Positions 1 through 4,803 of a DNA stretch of 8,348 nt are shown one piece after another. This DNA comes from Chloroflexota bacterium (GTDB taxonomy: Bacteria; Chloroflexota; Ktedonobacteria; Ktedonobacterales; Ktedonobacteraceae), in contig VBHV01000084.1 of the NCBI GenBank assembly GCA_005881995.1, positions 1 through 8,348 on the forward strand, given 5' to 3'. The notes under the pieces are model-generated. The model searched no databases and was not told where the DNA came from. It saw only the letters and a program-made list of their open reading frames with translations. A program made the position numbers and the translations under genes. The stretch's first letter is position 1, and each line of letters starts with the position of its first letter.

Positions 1-953
1 TGCTGGCTCGCCCACAGCAGGAATTCCTCAGCCAGCCGGGATTTGCCAATGCCCGCTTCCCCCGTCACGAGAACGAAGCGCGGCTCGCCAGTACTCGCAA
101 CGTGCCAGACCTCTTGCAGAGCCTCCCACTCCTGCTTTCGTCCGATGAGCGTTGGGGTAGCAGCGAGCAGCGTTTGCTGGGCTCTTGCCGGAATGACAGG
201 CGTTTCGTGCTGCATGAGTCGCTCGTAGGCTTCTCGAGTCGCCGTATCGGGGTCGACTCCCAATTCGCGTTGTAAGGTGGTGACACAGGTGTGGTAGACG
301 TGCAATGCGCTGGCGCGATCGTTATTCAGCGCGAACAAACGCATCAGACGGCGATAGAGGTTTTCCGAGAGAGGGTCGAGTGCGATCAAGCGCTGGGCAT
401 AGCGGATGGCGGTGACGTTGTCGCCCTGCACTTCAAAGAGGCGGAGTAGTTGTTCGAGTACCTGCAGGTGGCGCTGGCGGAGCCGATCCCGCTCAGGCAA
501 GATCCATTCATCATAGCAGCCAGGCAGTAATTCACCTCGATACAGGCTGTCTGCCTGCTCGAGAGCGGCTTGTAGTGAGTGTTGGTCATTCCGTTGTGTT
601 GCCGCGTCTGCGAGAGTGAGAGTCTTTTCGAACGCAGCGACATCGAGGTGGAATGGCGTGACGGGGTGCCAATGCAACATGTGCGTGTCGGAAGAGAGGA
701 ATTGCTCCATAGCTGGAAGTGCCTGGCGCAACTGGTGGAGCAGTTGGCGCAAGTTATTGCGAGCCTGGGCCTCGGTTGTTTCGGGCCAGAAGAGGAAGGC
801 AAGATGCTGGCGCTGTTGGGGGACATCGTGATGCAGCACGAGGTAAGCGAGCAATGATTGCATGCGCATGGTGTTGAGGCTTGTCACCTGCCGGTCATCG
901 TAGATGAGGCTGAAATCGCCGAGCAAGCGAAGGTGAAGGGTTGGCATCGTCAT
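1..953 (-). CDS. BTAD-domain transcriptional regulator with AAA+ ATPase module (partial)
   Basis: This reading frame is open from an ATG at 953 to the left edge, giving 317 residues without a stop; the C-terminal part lies outside the window. Residues about 5-95 have the winged-helix pattern of SARP/AfsR-like regulators (LRLLGDFSL start, then LLAYLVLH and ARNNLRQLLHQLRQAL). Residues about 100-247 form a bacterial transcriptional activation domain (RGELLPGCYDEW, then LDPLSENLYRRLMRLFA, ending LQRELGVDPD). An ATPase module begins at LIGRKQEWEAL (269-279) with a Walker A motif GEAGIGKS at 298-305. Proteins of this type are cytoplasmic, usually about 1,000 residues long with TPR repeats at the end, and act as ATP-dependent regulators. 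The start is supported by an AGAGGAGAAAGG ribosome site 9 bases upstream; a second in-frame ATG at 947 is less well spaced. It faces away from the sugar genes and a rearranged spacer separates them, so a role in sugar control cannot be claimed. Its target is unknown. Confidence 0.9.
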   Translation of the reverse strand, partial: MTMPTLHLRLLGDFSLIYDDRQVTSLNTMRMQSLLAYLVLHHDVPQQRQHLAFLFWPETTEAQARNNLRQLLHQLRQALPAMEQFLSSDTHMLHWHPVTPFHLDVAAFEKTLTLADAATQRNDQHSLQAALEQADSLYRGELLPGCYDEWILPERDRLRQRHLQVLEQLLRLFEVQGDNVTAIRYAQRLIALDPLSENLYRRLMRLFALNNDRASALHVYHTCVTTLQRELGVDPDTATREAYERLMQHETPVIPARAQQTLLAATPTLIGRKQEWEALQEVWHVASTGEPRFVLVTGEAGIGKSRLAEEFLLWASQ

Positions 954-962
954 GATCGGCTA

Positions 963-974
963 CCTTTCTCCTCT
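963..974 (-). promoter_or_regulatory. Ribosome binding site of the BTAD regulator
   Basis: AGAGGAGAAAGG on the minus strand ends 9 bases before the ATG at 953 and decides that start. No convincing -35/-10 pair was found between here and 1140. Confidence 0.75.
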
Positions 975-1142
975 TTAAGCTCAAGCGATGGCAGAGTGAT
1001 CAGCTCTGGAAACATGGGTATGACATCACGAAAATAATCGAAGCCAACTACTGAAGATACGTCTGATCACCTTCAGCTTGCCACGATAGTCCTGATGCTC
1101 TTACTCTACCATATCATGCTCTTTTTTACCAATTGCGGCGTG

Positions 1143-1180
1143 ATGCCCCGCCTTTAGGCGTGGAGAGTAGTCATCACTAC
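1143..1180 (+). mobile_element. IS200/IS605-like terminal hairpin remnant
   Basis: The sequence GTGATGCCCCGCCTTTAGGC (1140-1159) and the following GTGG form a hairpin: 1146-1153 pairs with 1156-1163 with one mismatch and a TT loop. It is followed by AGAGTAGTCATCAC, and GTAGT-CATC-ACTAC (1167-1180) forms a second small hairpin. This closely resembles the right-end and guide-RNA 3' hairpin of many IS200/IS605 (tnpB-type) elements, whose ends read like GCCCCGCCTTTAGGCGGGG followed by AGTAGTCAC. No tnpA or tnpB is present, so this would be a solo end or a short non-autonomous derivative. The resemblance is from memory, without alignment. A chance hairpin or terminator is the alternative. Confidence 0.45.
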
Positions 1181-1192
1181 CATTTTGCCCGT

Positions 1193-1357
1193 TCGGGGTG
1201 AACGCGAGCGGGCGTAAAAGTGATGCAGAACAAGGCTTCCGGCACCACGCGCCCAACTTTCAAAACCACGCCGCTCGAAGATGAAGTGCAAATCCCTCCC
1301 CATTTGCGAGAATAGGCGCTGCTTGAACTCCTGCTGCATTGGTTCGAGGAGCTGCCA
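1193..1357 (-). pseudogene. 3' fragment of a second ROK-family regulator gene
   Basis: The minus strand encodes LLEPMQQEFKQRLFSQMG and onward through GFESWARGAGSLVL, which matches residues about 355-400 of the intact ROK protein encoded at 2637-3884 with only about five changes. At DNA level 1230-1352 and 2701-2823 are both 123 bp and I count seven mismatches (94% identity). The match continues more loosely, with gaps, to about 1193. Everything upstream of the LLEP segment (HTH, sugar-binding region, zinc motif) is absent, and the original stop codon is lost because the frame runs on into the IS-like hairpin to 1154. It lies 45 bp beyond the end of the GH43 gene in the same orientation. It is not expected to make a functional protein. 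It is most simply a relic of a second ROK gene left by recombination or deletion. Confidence 0.85.
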
Positions 1358-1401
1358 AAACACGCTCTTGCACATGCATCTTTCGTCTTATTTGCTGCAG
1401 G

Positions 1402-2447
1402 TCAGTCAAAGTCTTCAATTCGCCATTCGTCTTGCCAATCCAGGTATGCCATTTCACCGTCAAAGTGAACTGGAAGCCAGACGTAATCCGCAACGGAGGT
1501 ATCGGGATACGCAGGTATCAGGGACGCCTCTGGTGCCGCGCACCCCGAGTCGCCGCCAAAGTACTGAGCAAACTGATCCATCATGTTGGTGCATCGGGTG
1601 GAAGATTCGGCAGCCACCGGTCGGCCAGAGCGATGTACAGTTCCTTCTTGTGCGGGTGCTTGAAGACCGAACTGATTTGCGAATGGAGGGAGGTAGCGGT
1701 CGGATCGTCGGGATGCGGATTGCCTAACACGGTCCAGGGGCCGTGATAGGTCCTTGCGTTGGCAACCTCTGACGCATTGGGATAATACCACGTGGTGCCC
1801 GAGGTAAACAAGTAGTGCAGCCCCTTGTAGAAGAAGTAGGCCGGTCCTTCACGCACGTATGGCGGATGCGGGTGCGGAAAGTGTGTGGAGTAGTAACCCG
1901 TCACGTTGGTGTAATCGCCGGTCAGGTCGGCGCAGATGAGCTCGCTGTGAACTCTCTCGAAATAGTAGTAGGCCTTGCCGTCTGCGGGAGCGACGATCAG
2001 ATCAAAGTCTCCGGCGTTCATCCCCAATGGTCGCAGTCCGGTCCTGACGATTGTGTACGGCCCCAGAAGCGCATCGGCAACCAGCACAGTCGACGCCTGA
2101 GTGCCATCCTTGCCCATGATCTTGACCCAGCAAACGTACTGCCCAGTTGCTCGATGGTAGATGATGTGCGGACGATCCAGGCATTGCGAAGGATGCAAAG
2201 GGGAGGCAGGGTCCTCCTCATTGGGCGGGATAATCAGCCCCTGGTCTTCCCAGTTGTACAAGTCCTTGGAGGCGTAGCATCGAACACCCCAATGCCAGAT
2301 ACCGCTATCGGCCTTGGACTTCTCCTTGTTCTCGCCGTACCAGTAAAAAGTGCCGTCGACGTACATGATCGAACCACCGTGTGCGTGGATGCGGTTTCCG
2401 TTTGTGTCCAGCCAAACGTGGCCGGGCTTGACTGATCTGTTCTGCAT
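1402..2447 (-). pseudogene. Glycoside hydrolase family 43 enzyme, frameshifted near the C-terminus
   Basis: The frame from the ATG at 2447 gives 288 residues ending in a TGA at 1581-1583. The next frame then supplies about 62 residues (NMMDQFAQYFGG through YVWLPVHFDG and DEWRIEDFD) to a stop at 1402. YVWLP.HFDG..YL.W.DEW is the normal C-terminal ending of these enzymes, so one frameshift near 1585-1605 splits a protein of about 348 residues. The N-terminus (WLDTNGNRIHAHGGSI, then FYWYGENKEK and GVRCYASKDLYNW) and AGDFDL..APADGKAY at 145-160 fit the GH43 five-bladed propeller, closest in pattern to the exo-beta-1,3-galactanase-like subfamilies. E200 in VREGPA is the likely general acid. The usual N-terminal base Asp is replaced by a His-Gly-Gly segment, and Q257 in HSQISS is placed like the Gln proposed as base in fungal Pc1,3Gal43A. 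No signal peptide is seen, so action on imported oligosaccharides is likely. AAGGG seven bases upstream supports the start. It follows the ROK gene by 189 bp on the same strand. Confidence 0.85.
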
Positions 2448-2636
2448 TCCTTCACCCTTCCACTCTATTAATTGAGTAGGCTTTCGGCCATGATCAGCGG
2501 GCCACGGCAGTGGGCTCCACCGCGGCCTCCGGCTGGTTTGTTACCAGGGTCGTGGCGAGGTTTGTTCACAAATATTCGTGTCTTCTTTCGAGCCCTCATT
2601 GAAGCATCTGCTGAACAACCAAAGGTACGGAGGTTC
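2448..2636 (-). other. Spacer between the ROK gene and GH43
   Basis: These 189 bp hold no gene. They contain an imperfect 16-bp palindrome at 2462-2477 (ACTCTATTAATTGAGT, 14 of 16 positions symmetric) just upstream of the GH43 ribosome site. They also hold two short perfect inverted repeats, CTGGT-TTGTT-ACCAG (2533-2547) and TTTGT-TC-ACAAA (2561-2572), and a GC-rich stretch around 2498-2530. No T-run follows these on the minus strand, so no intrinsic terminator is called, and no clear sigma70 promoter for GH43 is seen. Read-through from the ROK promoter is possible. The palindrome could be a weak operator. Confidence 0.5.
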
Positions 2637-3884
2637 CTAGTTTCCTACCAGCATGCGTTCAGAATGAACGCGAGCCGGCGAGGCGAAGAAGTGACGCAGG
2701 ACAAGGCTTCCGGCACCGCGCGCCCAACTTTCAAAACCTTGCCGCTCTACGATGAAGTGCAAATCCCTCCCCATTTGCGAGAATAGATGCTGCTTGAACT
2801 CCTGCTGCATTGGTTCGAGGAGCCAATCGCCACACAGAATACTCGCATCATCATCGTGACCGGAGAGTACTACACATTCCGGGTTAAAGATATTGACAAG
2901 GTTGGCCAGCGACACCCCCAATAGTATCCCCGCGCGGTGAAAAGCCGCCTTTGCAGCTTCATCACCATTTCTCGCTAGTCCTAATACCTCGTGGGTCGTG
3001 AGTTCCTGGACGCCCATTTCGAGACTATAGGTGTTTGAACGCACATATTCAAGATAATTCTTGACGATACCGGCGTCAGAGACGTAGGTCTCCAGACATC
3101 CGGAGTTGCCGCACGCGCAGAGACGCCCTTCGGTGGTGACCGCCGTATGACCGAACTCGCCGGCACCCCCAGATGCTCCCCGGTAGAGATCGTCGTTGAT
3201 CACTATGCCAAGTCCAACACCGCGGCCAACGGCCACCACCAGAAAATGATGGTAGGGCTGACCCTGACCGAAGAGCTTCTCGTAGATTGCCAGACAATTG
3301 ATATCATTATCAAGGAAGACGGGGATTCTCAGGCGGTCTTCCAAAGGACGGCTGATCTCAACGTTTTGCCAGTTCATGATCCAAGAATCGACGCAGCATC
3401 CGTTCTCCGCATCAATCAACCCGCCCATTCCAAGGCCCACACCTATAATCTTCTCCCTGGGAATGCCACTCTTGGAAAATAGCTCCTCCAGGCACTGCGC
3501 TACCAAATCTATTGCCTGCGGATAGTTGTCGCGCATTGCGATGTCCCATTGTTGGGAGTAGACGGGATCGCTGTTCAAATTAAGAATAACCGCTGTCAGC
3601 GAAGTGGGTTGAGCCATCAGCCCAACAGCGAACGCCCCTTCAGGGTTGATTTCCAACAGTCCTGCCCGGCGCCCACCTGTCGATTCGGCGTACTCTTCTT
3701 CCAGGATCAGATGTCGGTCGATGAGGTTGTTGGTAATTTTTATCACCGTGGCCTGGCTGAGACCGGACAGCATGGCTAGCTGTGGGCGTGAAATGGGGGC
3801 GTGTCCGCGTACCAAATTCAGGAGGATGCTCTGATTAATACTGCGTATCAAAAAGCGGTCTGCGGATTTTATTTGTTCTGGCAT
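2637..3884 (-). CDS. ROK-family (NagC/XylR-type) transcriptional repressor
   Basis: This is a complete protein of 415 residues, the usual length for ROK repressors. Residues about 10-70 form a winged helix-turn-helix (SRPQLAMLSGLSQATVIKI as recognition region, then the STGGRR wing). Residues about 80-400 form the ROK sugar-binding domain: IGVGLGMGG at 147-155, LDNDINCLA at 191-199, GAGEFGHTAV at 240-249, and the zinc motif CACGNSGCLE at 256-265, with His246 and Cys256, 258 and 263 as likely ligands. The kinase-type DxGGT phosphate motif is missing (GLMAQPTSLT instead), so it should sense a sugar rather than phosphorylate one. It lies divergent to the transporter operon and upstream of GH43. 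A 19-bp motif overlapping its own start site suggests autoregulation. Its ribosome site is weak; the ATG at 3884 is the only start that keeps the whole HTH. The inducer is unknown; a xylose-, glucose- or galactose-type sugar would fit the family. Confidence 0.93.
   Translation of the reverse strand: MPEQIKSADRFLIRSINQSILLNLVRGHAPISRPQLAMLSGLSQATVIKITNNLIDRHLILEEEYAESTGGRRAGLLEINPEGAFAVGLMAQPTSLTAVILNLNSDPVYSQQWDIAMRDNYPQAIDLVAQCLEELFSKSGIPREKIIGVGLGMGGLIDAENGCCVDSWIMNWQNVEISRPLEDRLRIPVFLDNDINCLAIYEKLFGQGQPYHHFLVVAVGRGVGLGIVINDDLYRGASGGAGEFGHTAVTTEGRLCACGNSGCLETYVSDAGIVKNYLEYVRSNTYSLEMGVQELTTHEVLGLARNGDEAAKAAFHRAGILLGVSLANLVNIFNPECVVLSGHDDDASILCGDWLLEPMQQEFKQHLFSQMGRDLHFIVERQGFESWARGAGSLVLRHFFASPARVHSERMLVGN
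2701..2823. repeat. Intact copy of the 123-bp ROK 3'-end repeat
   Basis: This segment inside the ROK gene is repeated in the same orientation at 1230-1352 with seven mismatches by eye. The two copies flank the GH43 gene, about 1.47 kb apart, and could recombine to delete it. Confidence 0.85.
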
Positions 3885-3898
3885 CGATCTATTACTCG

Positions 3899-3917
3899 AC
3901 TAACATTAGTTATTAAC
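3899..3917 (+). promoter_or_regulatory. Operator 1 (candidate ROK binding site)
   Basis: ACTAACATTAGTTATTAAC matches the motif at 4008-4026 at 17 of 19 positions. It sits just downstream of the -10 box of the leftward ROK promoter, across the expected start site and within the 5' leader, 15 bases from the ATG. The core TAAC..TTAGTTA is partly symmetric. Its position suggests self-repression by the ROK protein. The binding partner is inferred; XylR-type ROK operators are likewise TTAGTTTG-like and AT-rich. Confidence 0.7.
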
Positions 3918-3923
3918 AAAACC

Positions 3924-3952
3924 ATCTTACTCGAAAAACGCCGTATTGTCAA
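3924..3952 (-). promoter_or_regulatory. sigma70-type promoter of the ROK gene
   Basis: On the minus strand a perfect -35 TTGACA (3947-3952) is followed after 17 bases by TAAGAT (3924-3929). Transcription would start near 3917, giving a leader of about 33 bases that contains operator 1. Confidence 0.75.
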
Positions 3953-3981
3953 GGCAAGAACCCGCATTTCCGGTAAAACTA

Positions 3982-4010
3982 TTGACAGATAGCTCTTTTT
4001 TTCGTATACT
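3982..4010 (+). promoter_or_regulatory. sigma70-type promoter of the rightward operon
   Basis: A perfect -35 TTGACA (3982-3987) is followed after exactly 17 bases by TATACT (4005-4010), a near-consensus -10. The start site should be near 4016-4018. The -10 overlaps the first bases of operator 2, so a bound repressor would block polymerase. It drives the XRE gene and, as no terminator is seen, possibly the transporter genes as well. Confidence 0.85.
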
Positions 4011-4026
4011 AACTTTAGTTACTAAC
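4008..4026 (+). promoter_or_regulatory. Operator 2 (candidate ROK binding site)
   Basis: ACTAACTTTAGTTACTAAC is the second copy of the 19-bp motif, in the same orientation and 109 bp from operator 1. It contains the perfect inverted repeat TAACT-TT-AGTTA and a third half-site, CTAAC. It covers the -10 edge and start site of the rightward promoter. Confidence 0.75.
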
Positions 4027-4061
4027 TATATTAAGTTTATTTGGTAAGCGAGACAGAGAGA

Positions 4062-4328
4062 ATGACGGGTATGAACTGCACGCTACGTCTACTTCGGGAG
4101 CATCTCAACTACTCCATCCAGGAAGTAGCGGAGTCTGCAGGGCTTTCCTTTCGAACTGTGCTGCGTGCGGAGCAGGGAGCGCCACTGAATCCGGAATCGC
4201 GGCGGCGGCTATGCCAGTTTTATGGCAAAACACCTGAGGAACTCGGCTTAATCCCCCGAGGTCGAAGAGGGGAGACACTACCTCCCATCAAAAACTGCAA
4301 GACAACACGAGCCGACATCCGCTCATAA
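4062..4328 (+). CDS. Small XRE-type helix-turn-helix protein
   Basis: This 88-residue protein is almost entirely one Cro/C1-type helix-turn-helix domain. Residues about 7-60 read LRLLREHLNYSIQEVAESAG, then LSFRTVLRAEQG, then SRRRLCQFYGKTPEELGL. The last motif is typical of the N-terminal HTH of large Ktedonobacterial XRE/NB-ARC proteins, but here it stands alone with a basic tail of about 25 residues. It is expected to be a cytoplasmic DNA-binding protein. It is the first gene after the ROK-controlled promoter, about 45 bases from the expected start site, so it is probably induced with the sugar genes. The ATG at 4062 or the one at 4071 may be used; a GAGAGA stretch at 4056-4061 suits 4071 better. 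A TTG at 4041 is in frame but less likely. Its target is unknown; the downstream 475-bp region is a candidate. Confidence 0.75.
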   Translation: MTGMNCTLRLLREHLNYSIQEVAESAGLSFRTVLRAEQGAPLNPESRRRLCQFYGKTPEELGLIPRGRRGETLPPIKNCKTTRADIRS

Positions 4329-4413
4329 TTCAGAGGGTCAATATTTGATGATTACACATATCTTTAGCAAACTCTACAATAAATATTATTAGAATTTGCT
4401 TATAAAATTGAAA

Positions 4414-4431
4414 CTGTCACAAAACTGTCAT
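4414..4431 (+). promoter_or_regulatory. PHO-box-like direct repeat
   Basis: CTGTCACAAAACTGTCAT consists of two CTGTCA units exactly 11 bp apart with an A-rich linker, nearly identical to the PhoB consensus CTGTCATAAAWCTGTCAY. OmpR/PhoB-family response regulators bind such 11-bp-phased repeats. An overlapping inverted repeat, TGTCAC (4415-4420) with GTGACA (4436-4441), may extend the site. No good -10 lies at the classic distance downstream. Which protein binds, if any, is unknown. Confidence 0.45.
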
Positions 4432-4475
4432 CTATGTGACACAAGGTTTCCTGGAATTTACTTAGAAAGCTTGAT

Positions 4476-4693
4476 AGGATTGTAGTGTATCCTCTTAGGT
4501 TCGTTTCCAAAAGAAACGAGCGGTCGTAAGCCAGTATTGTACAAAGTTGTACTTTATTCCTGGTACCTTGTCCTTCGTGACAGCCAGCGCAACTCCTGGC
4601 ACGGCTCTATATCCCAAAGAAAAAGGGATCAAGGAAGGAGGAGATGCCTATTCATCGATGAGTACTCCGACGGCTCTATCTGCGAAAGCAGAT
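4476..4693 (+). ncRNA. Candidate structured leader RNA (run of hairpins)
   Basis: Local inverted repeats follow one another: AGGAT/ATCCT (4476-4493), TCGTTTC-CAAAA-GAAACGA (4501-4519, two further pairs possible), GTACAA-AG-TTGTAC (4539-4552), GCCAG/CTGGC (4583-4600), ATCCC/GGGAT (4611-4629) and ATCTGC-GAAA-GCAGAT (4678-4693), the last capped by a GNRA tetraloop. I do not recognise a known riboswitch. Several five-base stems are expected by chance in such a length, so only the second, third and sixth carry real weight. Confidence 0.3.
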
Positions 4694-4696
4694 TGA
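4644..4696 (+). other. Two overlapping mini-ORFs in the leader
   Basis: A purine-rich ribosome-site-like tract (AAGGAAGGAGGAG, 4631-4643) runs directly into an ATG encoding MPIHR and a stop (4644-4661). A second frame encoding MSTPTALSAKAD (4658-4696) starts in an ATGA overlap with that stop and ends just after the GNRA hairpin. They may be translated leader peptides coupled to the RNA structure, or the remnant of a gene start. Function unknown. Confidence 0.3.
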
Positions 4697-4803
4697 GCGC
4701 TGCCCTACTGTATCTTGTTTGTTTCCACCCTGATTTGTTTTCGGCCTACCCTGGAGAAACCGTCATATTTTAGACGCCCAGGACGAGAGGAGCAGTTAAG
4801 TAT

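Larger units (their letters stand above)
4329..4803 (+). other. Long leader region ahead of the transporter, no convincing long gene
   Basis: These 475 bp begin AT-rich (to about 4480) and then hold a PHO-box-like repeat (4414-4431), several short hairpins (4476-4693) and two tiny ORFs (4644-4696). A 78-codon frame (4537-4773, TTG start) has unusual composition, no ribosome site and no recognisable domain, so it is not called. TTTACT (4457-4462) and TGTAGT (4481-4486) with an 18-base spacer could be a weak promoter. A 10-bp direct repeat, ACGGCTCTAT, occurs at 4601 and 4670. No terminator is seen, so the leader could be transcribed from the 3982 promoter, from an internal promoter, or from both. 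Confidence 0.6.

Noticed and set aside
386..826. A 146-codon minus-strand frame
   Set aside because: It is Ser/Pro/Thr-rich shadow sequence inside the BTAD regulator, whose frame gives a clear domain match over the same bases.
1815..2435. A 206-codon plus-strand frame opposite GH43
   Set aside because: It is antisense to a clear GH43 coding region, with no recognisable domain or ribosome site.
2498..2547. Intrinsic terminator after the ROK gene
   Set aside because: GC-rich stems are present but no T-run follows on the minus strand.
4415..4441. A CRP-type site from TGTCAC and GTGACA
   Set aside because: The half-sites are not TGTGA/TCACA with a 6-bp spacer; the gap is 15 bp. The 11-bp direct repeat explains the bases better.
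4537..4773. A 78-codon plus-strand frame in the leader starting at TTG
   Set aside because: It has no ribosome site and no recognisable domain, its composition is unlike neighbouring proteins, and it overlaps hairpins and a better-supported mini-ORF.
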